IMG/VR virus record: IMGVR_UViG_3300037071_002104
Span: 1 to 24,908 of that record
Source: a virus
DNA length: 24,908 nt
Reading direction: 5' to 3' (one strand)
Shown: piece after piece, positions 7,788 to 13,768 of the stretch
Position numbering within the stretch: position 1 is the stretch's first letter
Layout: each line of letters opens with the position of its first letter
Notes under the pieces: model-generated
What the model was told of the DNA's origin: nothing
Seen by the model: the letters and a program-made list of their open reading frames with translations, nothing else
Database searches by the model: none
Translations under genes and position numbers: made by a program

Positions 7788-8764
7788 GCCGCCGCTCCCT
7801 TCCCACGCTCACGCTCGAGGATGTACTCCTGGCGCTTACGAGCTGTTATGTCCAACGCCTCTTGCTTCGTTTCGCACCCATACGGGTAGGACTGCGTCTC
7901 CGCGCTCCATTCGTGCGCCCGCCAATTCCCTGCCGCGTCATGCTCCCACGAGTACCCATTGGGCGGCACTTTGCCCTTGAGGTCGGGGCCACTGTCACGC
8001 GCTTTCCCGTTCGTCCTCGTAGGCTTGCCCGCCATCGGGTCGTCAATGCAGCGTTGCATGACCGCCAAAAGGTAATTCAGGCTGTCGCCCTCGGTGTACG
8101 TCGCAGCAGCGTCTATGCCCTGGTCAATGACCTCTCGAGTAAGCGCGCGCTTATGCTGGGTGAACCATTCCTGAAGCTTGCGCTTTTGCGCCACTACCAG
8201 CCGTTCCCGGGCCATGAGGGTAGCGGCTTGCTCGAGCAGGTAGTTTTGGAGTTGGATGTCCGCTTGCACCTGCGGCGGTATTTCGGCTTGCCCGGGCGCT
8301 TGTGGTTTTCCTCTCTCTGCACTCTCTCTTTTCCCAGATTCCAGATTAACAGAGTTAACAGAGAGAGAAACGTTGCTAACGTCAGGTTGCAACGTTGCAT
8401 GCAATATTGCATTGTCGTCTACATTATTAGAAGCAACGTTGCTTCTACCGCGCCAGTCCCTCGAGCGCGCTGTTGCGTCGTCGCTTTTGTACTGACGTTC
8501 GTTCCAGTTATGCGGCGTAACTGTGCCCTCGTCTATCTCGTCCACCAGGCCGACCTGTATGAGTTCATCCATATACGTCCTGGCTAGATCGGGTGCTAGC
8601 CGAAACTTCCAACCGATCTGTTCTGGTGTATCCTCTATGCGCCCTCGCACCGCGCACCTATTAGCGAGAGCCATGAGGTTGATCCAGAACTTGAACAACT
8701 CCCCGGGCAACATCTGCACTTTCGGATCGTCAAGTATCTCGTCGTAAAGGCGTAACCACTTCAT
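7784..8764 (-). CDS. replication initiator, O-like/DnaD-like protein with internal origin
   Basis: A 326-residue protein. The first 95 residues (WLRLYDEILDDPKVQMLPG, then GLVDEIDEGTVTPHNWNERQ) look like the winged-helix N-terminus of phage O-like or DnaD-like replication proteins. Residues 105-145 are a polar Ser/Asn/Val linker encoded by AT-rich repeated DNA. Residues 170-245 are helical and may contact the helicase. The ATG has a GAGG site and is three bases after the nuclease gene; the end overlaps dnaB by ATGA. The palindromic repeats in the linker DNA suggest that the protein binds its own gene, as lambda O does. The role is inferred from position and domain style. Confidence 0.75.
   Translation of the reverse strand: MKWLRLYDEILDDPKVQMLPGELFKFWINLMALANRCAVRGRIEDTPEQIGWKFRLAPDLARTYMDELIQVGLVDEIDEGTVTPHNWNERQYKSDDATARSRDWRGRSNVASNNVDDNAILHATLQPDVSNVSLSVNSVNLESGKRESAERGKPQAPGQAEIPPQVQADIQLQNYLLEQAATLMARERLVVAQKRKLQEWFTQHKRALTREVIDQGIDAAATYTEGDSLNYLLAVMQRCIDDPMAGKPTRTNGKARDSGPDLKGKVPPNGYSWEHDAAGNWRAHEWSAETQSYPYGCETKQEALDITARKRQEYILERERGKGAAA
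8334..8447. other. putative replication origin: iterons and AT-rich tandem repeats inside the initiator gene
   Basis: Three copies of AACGTTGC start at 8369, 8391 and 8435, that is 22 and 44 bases apart (about two and four helical turns). Two lie in perfect palindromes: TGCAACGTTGCA at 8388-8399 and TAGAAGCAACGTTGCTTCTA at 8428-8447. A third palindrome, ATGCAATATTGCAT, is at 8399-8412. Next to them are two tandem repeats, CCAGATT twice (8334-8347) and TTAACAGAG twice (8346-8363), in locally AT-rich DNA. This is the layout of an iteron origin with an unwinding element, and lambda likewise has its origin within gene O. The origin role is inference; the repeats are directly visible. Confidence 0.6.
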
Positions 8765-8766
8765 AG

Positions 8767-9301
8767 CTAACCTCGCTCACCATGTTCAAAGCGCGCGCTG
8801 AGTGCCGACGTGATCGCGCCGTCGTATATCGGATTCCAGTCCTTCCCTCGCGTGACTACCTGTTCATACATCTCATCGCCATGCGCGCGTTTGAGTAGCA
8901 CCCACAGTGGGAGAGGGCAGTCGTGTAACTCGCCACCCAAAGTAAACAAAACGGTAAACAGGCGGTCATCCGGCGCGCCGTCCAGCAGCAGTACGTCATA
9001 CCCACCCTGGACGCACAGCTCTTCACACTTGCGCCTCTCAGTGGGCGAGAACGGGCCAGCCTTCACCTCTGCCCAGCAGGGTTGTTCGGGCAGGTAGAAG
9101 TCAGGCAAGTACCTACCTTCCGGGTAGTTCATAGCCCTCATGCTCATACTCGAAGGGAATATAGAACGCCTCGAAGAACACCGCCCAGCGCGCTTCAAGG
9201 CGCGAACGGAACCGCCAATTCTTGTAGCGCGTTTCAATAGGCTGTAGCCTGCCCTCTGTCCGGGCGAGGTCGCCAAAGTCATTAGTTGAAATAGGGTTCA
9301 T
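8767..9301 (-). pseudogene. PD-(D/E)XK nuclease-like gene interrupted by a one-base frameshift
   Basis: Two overlapping frames look like one gene. The first starts with ATG at 9301 behind GAGGTGA and reads RYKNWRFRSRLEARWAVFF ... EYEHEGYELPG before a TAG at 9113. The second frame, shifted by +1, continues as GRYLPDFYLPEQPCWAEVKA to a stop at 8767. Removing one A near 9118-9119 joins them as ELPG-GRYLPDF, matching the usual form of this phage family. The D in LPDF and E/K in AEVK form a PD-(D/E)XK core, so a nuclease (resolvase or VSR-like) is likely. Sequencing error, true mutation or +1 frameshifting cannot be told apart here. The second frame alone also has upstream starts, but its N-terminus is antisense-like in composition. 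Confidence 0.65.
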
Positions 9302-9349
9302 AATTCACCTCACTAAATGCCAAACGCCCACTGCTTGCCGGTAGTTACG

Positions 9350-9456
9350 TGCTTACGGTAACAACAGGTAGCGCAGTGAGCGCGTGGACTCGGCTATTAT
9401 ACTGTTTAGGTGTTCCGGGCGCAAAGCGCCTACCCGTTGTTTAGTTACCGTAAGCA
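9350..9456. repeat. inverted repeat flanking the replication-operon promoter
   Basis: TGCTTACGGTAAC at 9350-9362 is repeated exactly in inverted orientation as GTTACCGTAAGCA at 9444-9456. Similarity continues inward (AACAGGTAGCGC on one side, GCGCCTACCCGTTGTT on the other), so the arms match over roughly 25 of 30 positions. Each arm carries a TTAC-G-GTAA half-dyad. The repeat encloses a TATAAT promoter. It may be a pair of operators, or in a long transcript from the upstream promoter it may fold as a stem. Confidence 0.6.
9396..9424 (-). promoter_or_regulatory. sigma70-type promoter for the nuclease-initiator-dnaB operon
   Basis: On the minus strand a perfect TATAAT (9401-9396) is preceded, with a 17-base spacer, by TTGCGC (9424-9419), a three-of-six match to the -35 consensus. 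Transcription would start near 9389, about 88 bases before the ATG at 9301. The arms of the inverted repeat sit on either side. Confidence 0.55.
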
Positions 9457-9461
9457 TCCTG

Positions 9462-9470
9462 ATTATACCA
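9462..9470 (-). promoter_or_regulatory. extended -10 promoter, leftward
   Basis: On the minus strand TGG-TATAAT forms an extended -10 element; no good -35 is present. It lies just upstream of the right arm of the 9350-9456 inverted repeat, so a transcript from here would contain both arms. It could act with the second TATAAT at 9396-9401. Confidence 0.4.
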
Positions 9471-9506
9471 CCTCTCGCAACACGAATGTTATGCACACCA
9501 GCCACC

Positions 9507-9896
9507 CTACCGTACAGGCGCATAGAACCTTACGCGCGTCCTACCCTCACCCGCATACCCGTACCTCTGCGCGTCCTTATAACTCAACTCCACCAGCCCC
9601 GTCCTAACGTGGCGGGCGTAGTCTGCCGGCTGGCTACAGTCAACAACTCGCTTCCACTCCCACCCACTCCAACGGCCCGTGCGAGGGTCAAGCACCGACA
9701 CCCGTATGCGCCAGCCGAGCCGGGAGCAATCAGGGAACGTGCTGTAGCCTGTAGCGCCGTCGAGGGCTATGCCGCGCCTTGCCGCAACACGTTCGAGGAG
9801 GCCGGATCGGTAAAACGTTGCCTTGCCTTCCTGGTAGGTGGGCAGGGCGTCAGAGGGCGCGGTGAGGGCGAGGAGGCAAACGAGGAGGGCACTCAT
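9507..9896 (-). CDS. secreted RlpA-like double-psi beta-barrel protein
   Basis: The start is the ATG at 9896, overlapping the upstream stop as ATGA. Residues 1-17 (MSALLVCLLALTAPSDA) form a short Sec signal peptide with likely cleavage after SDA. The mature part has the RlpA/expansin-like pattern: KATFYRSGLLERVAARRG, then DCSRLGWRIRVSV, then VVDCSQPADYARH, then GLVELSYKDAQRYGY. RlpA-type domains bind or cleave peptidoglycan glycans, and the Asp in PADYAR could be catalytic. At 129 residues it is just one barrel. A secreted wall-acting protein in the early/replication region, far from the lysis genes, is unusual. Confidence 0.7.
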   Translation of the reverse strand: MSALLVCLLALTAPSDALPTYQEGKATFYRSGLLERVAARRGIALDGATGYSTFPDCSRLGWRIRVSVLDPRTGRWSGWEWKRVVDCSQPADYARHVRTGLVELSYKDAQRYGYAGEGRTRVRFYAPVR

Positions 9897-10078
9897 ACCA
9901 CAACCACCTTTCCGCACTCCGAGCAGAGGAAGCACCGGAGGCCCGCGAGGTACACAGCAGGTCTAACAGGCTGTCCGACGCGCTGTATGGCGCTCTGCGC
10001 TACGTCCCGTCCGCAAGTGACGCACCTGTCCAGCGAGGCAGAGAACAAAGTGCGGGCTTTTGGTGTTCGTCTGTTCAT
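9893..10078 (-). CDS. small zinc-ribbon protein (61 aa)
   Basis: The start is placed at the ATG at 10078 (MNRRTPKARTLFSASL) because a GGGAGGAG site lies about ten bases upstream; an earlier GTG at 10117 has none. Two knuckles, CVTCG at residues 19-23 and the later CFLCSECGK, give four or five Cys in a zinc-ribbon pattern, with a hydrophobic end (VVVV). The function is unknown. It is coupled by ATGA to the secreted barrel gene. Confidence 0.5.
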   Translation of the reverse strand: MNRRTPKARTLFSASLDRCVTCGRDVAQSAIQRVGQPVRPAVYLAGLRCFLCSECGKVVVV

Positions 10079-10174
10079 GCTGTCCCTACTCCTCCCTATG
10101 ACCGCAGCCACGATCACGCCGTCGCTGTTTGTGGCGACGTGACCGGGCCCGGCTGGTGTCTGACCGCACAGGCG

Positions 10175-10210
10175 CTAAACGACTCCTGAGTAGCTTTGCT
10201 GTGCCGCCAT
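10175..10210 (-). CDS. possible 11-residue leader peptide
   Basis: ATG at 10210 opens an 11-codon frame (MAAQQSYSGVV) ending in TAG. It has a strong GGGAGGGG ribosome site nine bases upstream, which lies in one arm of the hairpin at 10214-10257. A tiny translated leader whose ribosome site can be masked by RNA structure is possible. Chance is also possible, because such short frames are common. Confidence 0.2.
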   Translation of the reverse strand: MAAQQSYSGVV

Positions 10211-10213
10211 AGT

Positions 10214-10257
10214 GCGCGCCCCTCCCTTCGCGGGCACACCTGAGAGTGAGGGCGCGC
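10214..10257 (-). repeat. GC-rich hairpin upstream of a tiny ORF
   Basis: GCGCGCCCCTC at 10214-10224 pairs with GAGGGCGCGC at 10248-10257 with one bulged C, giving a ten-pair stem and a 23-base loop. No run of T follows in either direction, so it is not a standard terminator. In the minus-strand RNA the 3' arm contains part of the GGGAGGGG ribosome site of the tiny frame at 10175-10210. The rest of the gap 10079-10266 shows nothing else. Confidence 0.45.
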
Positions 10258-10266
10258 TGTTGTGGG

Positions 10267-10545
10267 CTAGCCTCTTGAGTACCCGCCGTTTTGCTTCACC
10301 TCGTCACGTGGTACAGACACAGGGCTATCACCCATGATCTTGTTGACTTCCTGGTGCGCCTGTTTGGTGGCTATGTCCCATTGTTCGCGGTTCAAGTCCA
10401 CGATCTCGCGCATCTTCATTACCTCGACCTCCAGTTCAGCCAGTTTGACAACAGCCGCGCGCCACTTGTTGAATGCTTCCGCTAGCCGTTGGCCCGTTGT
10501 CTCGGCCGGTATTCCTTTTGCTACCGCCTCCGTTGCATAATTCAC
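10267..10545 (-). CDS. helical hypothetical protein, GTG start (92 aa)
   Basis: A 92-residue protein starting with GTG at 10545 behind GAAGGAG seven bases away. Residues 20-68 form a long helix with heptad features (WRAAVVKLAELEVEVMKM), and the tail is polar. It lies 27 bases after the annealing-protein gene in the same direction, so an accessory role in recombination or a small DNA-binding role is possible but unproven. The family is not recognised. Confidence 0.55.
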   Translation of the reverse strand: MNYATEAVAKGIPAETTGQRLAEAFNKWRAAVVKLAELEVEVMKMREIVDLNREQWDIATKQAHQEVNKIMGDSPVSVPRDEVKQNGGYSRG

Positions 10546-10572
10546 TTTGTTACTCCTTCGTGCTGTTGTGGA

Positions 10573-11343
10573 CTATGCGGCCTCGCCCTTCAGCATATCT
10601 ATGAATTGGCTGGCCTCTGCCTTCGTCAGTTCGTTAGGGCGCACGCCGAATACCTCAGCACTCCTATCGTCCACCTGCTGCTCACTGAGCCGTTTGGCAG
10701 CACGCCCTATCGCGTAGATCGCTTTCAACTGCTTCTCAGTAAGCGTGACGGCAGTCGTCACATCAGGCAGGAACGGCGCGTTGTCAAAGTCCTCCTCGCC
10801 TACGAAGGATGCCTTGAGTTGCGGCACTTCCACGTAAGGCGCGGGCTGCGCGTACCGAGCAGGAGCAGACGTGTTCACAGTCTCAAGCTCCGTCTCATCC
10901 AACAGCCCTAACCCGCATATTGACAGAGTAACGCGCCTCTTGGCCTTCGTCTCTGCCTTCATAAACGCATTAGCCAGCGCGTCGCCCTGTAAGCCCTTTA
11001 TGCTGACCGCGCCTGTCGAGGTATCCTGCCTGCCTGTGGGTGTGGACGCATGGGCCGTCACCAGATACACGCCCTCTATGGTCTGCCTCTCCAATGCGGT
11101 AATGCTGATGCCGTGATTCTGCCTCAGTTGGTCCGTCGCATCCTTCTTGGCGTAGAGTACTAACTTGCCGTTGAGGGTGATGTAGTCAAACGGGCGCGTC
11201 AAGGCGTTGAGTCCCACGCTATCGCACACCGCCTTGTAGTACATGACGCGATCCGCCTCGCTGAGTTTGGATAAGTCGCCGCCTATCAGCACGCGCTCCA
11301 ACTGCGCGCCTACGTCCTGTTTGTTCGCTAATGCCGTCGCCAT
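10573..11343 (-). CDS. single-strand annealing/recombination protein candidate (RecT/Rad52-like)
   Basis: A 256-residue protein that I recognise as a common phage protein with the pattern YYKAVCDSVGLNALTRPFDY, then ITLNGKLVLYAKKDATDQLR, then ANAFMKAETKAKRRVTLSIC-GLGLLDETELETV. This core resembles single-strand annealing proteins used in phage recombination. A Pro/Ala linker follows, then a C-terminal helical module (LTEKQLKAIYAIGRAAKRL, with NELTKAEASQFIDML) seen in several phage recombination and nuclease proteins. The ATG has AAGGAG at eight bases. The family name is a judgement from sequence style; an exact assignment to RecT, Erf or Rad52 groups would need profile comparison. Confidence 0.55.
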   Translation of the reverse strand: MATALANKQDVGAQLERVLIGGDLSKLSEADRVMYYKAVCDSVGLNALTRPFDYITLNGKLVLYAKKDATDQLRQNHGISITALERQTIEGVYLVTAHASTPTGRQDTSTGAVSIKGLQGDALANAFMKAETKAKRRVTLSICGLGLLDETELETVNTSAPARYAQPAPYVEVPQLKASFVGEEDFDNAPFLPDVTTAVTLTEKQLKAIYAIGRAAKRLSEQQVDDRSAEVFGVRPNELTKAEASQFIDMLKGEAA

Positions 11344-11433
11344 TGTGTTAGTCTCCTTGTAATGCTAATATTCCTCACCAGGGCGTGTCACAGCCTGCAC
11401 GCCTATTGCTTCTAGTGTTGTGGCCCTTATGGG

Positions 11434-11661
11434 TTATTCTGTGTTGCGCCTGCCTGTGCCGCCGCATGTTTCGCAAGTGACGAACACATAGCCTAGCTCG
11501 TCGGTCAGGTCGCTTCTATCGTCGCGCAACTCCATGTCGGGTGTAACCTCACTAGCCTGAACAGGGTAGAAGCCCATACCGTCGCATTGTCCCTTGCAAA
11601 CGGTCTCAGGATCAGGCCAGTTACCGCCGTATCTGTCAGTGATGATGATCTTGTTATCCAC
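11434..11661 (-). CDS. DnaJ-type zinc-motif small protein (75 aa)
   Basis: GTG at 11661 follows AGGAGG by nine bases. The 75-residue product carries CKGQCDGMG at residues 22-30 and CETCGGTGR at 63-71, the two halves of a DnaJ-like CxxCxGxG zinc site, separated by an acidic insert. Such small one-site proteins are common in phages of actinobacteria and chloroflexi, and their function is not known. It lies upstream of the annealing-protein gene. The 90-base gap after it contains no clear gene. Confidence 0.65.
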   Translation of the reverse strand: MDNKIIITDRYGGNWPDPETVCKGQCDGMGFYPVQASEVTPDMELRDDRSDLTDELGYVFVTCETCGGTGRRNTE

Positions 11662-11667
11662 GCCCTC

Positions 11668-11838
11668 TTACCTCCTACCACGCCGCCCGTAATACCTGGG
11701 CGGCGCGTAATACCTTGCCTCAAACCCACGAATGCGCCTCTGCCTCCTGTGCGTCCTACCCACCACGCGGTTAGACACCAGCGCGACGAGAGGGAAGCCG
11801 ATGAGGACGAGGGCTAGGCCTATAAAGAGTTCTGCCAC
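11668..11838 (-). CDS. small membrane protein with Arg-rich tail (56 aa)
   Basis: A short gene: GTG at 11838, directly after the previous stop, with GGGAGGG eight bases upstream, ending in TAA at 11668. The 56 residues begin with one membrane helix (LFIGLALVLIGFPLVALV, residues 4-21) and end with a strongly basic tyrosine/arginine tail (RRQRRIRGFEARYYAPPR, ending GRRGRR). Its stop lies in the ribosome site of the next gene. An inner-membrane phage protein with a cytoplasmic basic tail is the natural reading; the function is unknown. Confidence 0.6.
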   Translation of the reverse strand: MAELFIGLALVLIGFPLVALVSNRVVGRTHRRQRRIRGFEARYYAPPRYYGRRGRR

Positions 11839-12036
11839 CTAAGCACCCTCCCTGTCATCCCGCTTACGCCTCAATGCCTCAACATCAATGCGCCTGGTAA
11901 TCACCGACTTACCGTTAGCCGCGTTCTTGTGTAAGTACCAGTACTCAGGGCGTGGCGCGTGGCTGTTGGCTATAGCCTGCAACTTCGCTATCACCTGCTC
12001 GACGGTGAGGGGTGGTTGTGGTGTGTGTTCGGTCAT
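11839..12036 (-). CDS. hypothetical protein (65 aa)
   Basis: A 65-residue protein beginning at an ATG that overlaps the methyltransferase stop (ATGA). It starts with a Pro-rich leader, followed by a helix (LTVEQVIAKLQAIANSH), and ends with a basic helix (VEALRRKRDDREGA). No family is recognised. It is expressed with the methyltransferase if coupling works as the overlap suggests. Confidence 0.55.
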   Translation of the reverse strand: MTEHTPQPPLTVEQVIAKLQAIANSHAPRPEYWYLHKNAANGKSVITRRIDVEALRRKRDDREGA

Positions 12037-12650
12037 GCCGTTACCGTCCTTTCCAACTGTGCTATTACCTGCTTGCCGAGGTATTCAGAGTAGGCGGGCG
12101 GTATGGCCTCGCATATCTCGTCATAGCTCATCCAGTCGATGTCCATCGCCCAGCGCGCTGTAGAGAGTAAATGCCCTATCGGGTTAGCCTGCCCGCCATA
12201 CCCGATATAGATCAGTCCTGGTCTATGGGCGCAACATGCCGTAAGCCCAAAGTGGATGCCCGCGTACTCAAAGTACCTATGCCGCCTGAACGGTAAGCCG
12301 AACATAGTCCCGCACAGCATGATCGGGTTGCGTAATTCAGCACGCGCTCCCGCGACATTCTCGATTATGTATGGCGTACCAGCCGCTATCAGACGTTGGC
12401 GGATAGGGGCTATCAGTTGTGGATGCCTGTGCCGTGTATGCTCGGCTGTGCATGTACTCCACGCTTGACACGGCGGCGAGGCCCATATCAGGTCGTACCC
12501 TTCCAACGGGAACGTCAGCGCGTCCGCCTGGTGGAACTCGAACGGGTAACGAGGCTGTGGGCGGATGTCTACGCCCGTTACCTCGAAGCCCGCGCGGTGT
12601 AGGCCCATCCCAGCGCCACCCGCGCCACAGAATAGGTCCAGTGCCTTCAT
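12033..12650 (-). CDS. DNA (cytosine-5) methyltransferase, short phage form
   Basis: It transfers a methyl group from S-adenosylmethionine to cytosine C5 in DNA. Motif I is DLFCGAGGAGMGLHRAGF (residues 5-22), motif IV SPPCQAWS with catalytic C61, motif VI ENV at 97-99, motif VIII FRRHRYFE, and motif X IPPAYSEYLGKQV near the end. At 205 residues it is much shorter than restriction-type enzymes (usually above 300), so the target-recognition region between VIII and X is very small. No restriction gene is adjacent; it may protect phage DNA from host restriction. ATGA overlaps bind it to both neighbours. Confidence 0.9.
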   Translation of the reverse strand: MKALDLFCGAGGAGMGLHRAGFEVTGVDIRPQPRYPFEFHQADALTFPLEGYDLIWASPPCQAWSTCTAEHTRHRHPQLIAPIRQRLIAAGTPYIIENVAGARAELRNPIMLCGTMFGLPFRRHRYFEYAGIHFGLTACCAHRPGLIYIGYGGQANPIGHLLSTARWAMDIDWMSYDEICEAIPPAYSEYLGKQVIAQLERTVTA

Positions 12651-12988
12651 GCCGCGCGCTCCTTCCTGAGAAGCGCCTTGCGCTTCTTGTCGTGCAGGCG
12701 GTTGGAAGCCGCCAGCTTACAGGGCGCGCAATAACCCGAGAGTCCGTCATACCGCGAACCGTCAAGGTAGAACTCTGACCTGTGCTTCTCTTTCTTACAC
12801 CGAGGGCACCACTTGACATCCTTACCGACGCGGTGCGCCACCTCCCGTATGCGGTGGGCCAGCATAAGCCCTTCGCGGCCCGTAAAGCGCACGGACGTAA
12901 GCGGGTTGCCTTGCGCGTCCGCGATGATGAGTACCATGTGCTCGTCGTCCTGGCGCACCAGCACGCCGCGCTTTGAAGGTTCAGTCAT
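12647..12988 (-). CDS. zinc-finger protein resembling the endonuclease VII zinc module
   Basis: A 113-residue protein. Residues 61-64 (CPRC) and 87-90 (CAPC) bracket a KKEKHRSEFYLDG..YDGLSGY stretch, the pattern of the zinc module found in endonuclease VII-like and HNH phage proteins. No nuclease core follows, only a basic helical tail (NRLHDKKRKALLRKERAA), so it may be just a DNA-binding module. The N-terminal 50 residues form a separate beta-rich part. It is linked by ATGA overlaps to the methyltransferase and to the gene before it. Confidence 0.6.
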   Translation of the reverse strand: MTEPSKRGVLVRQDDEHMVLIIADAQGNPLTSVRFTGREGLMLAHRIREVAHRVGKDVKWCPRCKKEKHRSEFYLDGSRYDGLSGYCAPCKLAASNRLHDKKRKALLRKERAA

Positions 12989-13299
12989 GCGCTTACCTCC
13001 TGTTCTAGACGCCTAACCCACTCAGCGTGTCCGGCCTCTGCCTGTTCCCAAGTTTCGTAGCGATCCATTTCCTGGTCATGTTCGCCGCCGAATACCATAG
13101 TTTCAAACAGGATGGGCGGGCCAAAGCCTGGCAGGTTGTGGTCATAGGACAGGAATACCGTTGACACCCACACCTCACCCACGTGCGTACTTGCGACTCG
13201 CCGTTCGTCCTTACTGCCGAATAGCAGTACGCCCTCTTTGTCAGTCGCGGGTACTGGTGTATGCCCATCTAACTTCCACCACATTTGTCTTTCAGACAT
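12985..13299 (-). CDS. conserved phage hypothetical protein (104 aa)
   Basis: The start is the ATG at 13299 (MSERQMWWKLDGHTPVPA), with GGGAGG about ten bases upstream. The 104-residue sequence follows a style seen widely in phages and prophages: a WWKLDGHTPVP start, EVWVSTVFLSYDHN in the middle, FETMVFGGEHDQEMDRYETW, and EEAEAGHAEWVRRL-like ending (here EQAEAGHAEWVRRL). This is recognition from memory of a common family whose function I cannot state. It is coupled by ATGA to the next gene. Confidence 0.7.
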   Translation of the reverse strand: MSERQMWWKLDGHTPVPATDKEGVLLFGSKDERRVASTHVGEVWVSTVFLSYDHNLPGFGPPILFETMVFGGEHDQEMDRYETWEQAEAGHAEWVRRLEQEVSA

Positions 13300-13301
13300 G
13301 C

Positions 13302-13568
13302 TTACCACCTCCCTCTACTCCCACCGAACGGCACGCTTTTAGCCGCAGCCTTCGGTGCGCCTATAGCCGCGTCCACGTCACGCTGTAGCGCGTCCCGCTC
13401 CTCCAACGAGCGCACGAACGTGCCCGTAAAGCCTGGGTACGCGGCGCCCGCCATAAGCCACTGAAAGCACACCGCGCCCGCCTGCTCACTTATGCGGATG
13501 GTGGCGTTGGGGTAGCGGAGGCGCATGGTGTGGGCTAATGCCTTTAGCGTTACGAGGTCGAGGCTCAT
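13302..13568 (-). CDS. hypothetical protein (88 aa)
   Basis: An 88-residue protein starting at an ATG that overlaps the previous stop (ATGA). The N-terminal helix (VTLKALAHTMRLRYP) is followed by short strands (ATIRISEQAGAVCFQWLMAG), a helix, and a basic Gly/Arg end (FGGSRGRW). No family is recognised. It sits in the chain of small early genes. Confidence 0.5.
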   Translation of the reverse strand: MSLDLVTLKALAHTMRLRYPNATIRISEQAGAVCFQWLMAGAAYPGFTGTFVRSLEERDALQRDVDAAIGAPKAAAKSVPFGGSRGRW

Positions 13569-13768
13569 ACTGACGCCTCTACCTGCTCAATCTGGATGCG
13601 CTGCATGACTATGCGCCAGGTGTCAACGCCCTGGTCATAATGTGTGGTTAGCACCTGCCAGCGATTCGTCACCAGTGTATTGACGTGTGTTTTGTTGACG
13701 GCGGTAATACCGTCAATGCTCATAATCCGCCCGTCGTAATCCGCTTCTAAAAATAGGTACTCGAACAC
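13565..13768 (-). CDS. hypothetical protein, GTG start (67 aa)
   Basis: GTG at 13768 has AAGGAG seven bases upstream. The 67-residue protein is beta-strand rich (MFEYLFLEADYDGRIMSID, then WQVLTTHYDQGVDTWRIVM). No family is recognised. The gene contains an inverted repeat, TTGACGG at 13695-13701 and CCGTCAA at 13710-13716, which may be chance or a binding site. Confidence 0.5.
   Translation of the reverse strand: MFEYLFLEADYDGRIMSIDGITAVNKTHVNTLVTNRWQVLTTHYDQGVDTWRIVMQRIQIEQVEASV

Noticed and set aside
7862-8587. Plus-strand open frame of 241 codons opposite the initiator gene
   Set aside because: It is the complement of the initiator reading frame; the initiator is supported by dnaB coupling.
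9384-10142. Long plus-strand open frame (252 codons) across the promoter region and secreted-barrel gene
   Set aside because: It is antisense to well-supported minus genes with ribosome sites, has no domain-like content, is very Arg/Pro/Thr rich, and spans the promoter and inverted repeat.
12337-12819. Minus-strand open frame of 160 codons in a third frame
   Set aside because: It overlaps the methyltransferase and zinc-protein genes, whose motifs are clear, and is rich in Arg/Ser as out-of-frame translations are.
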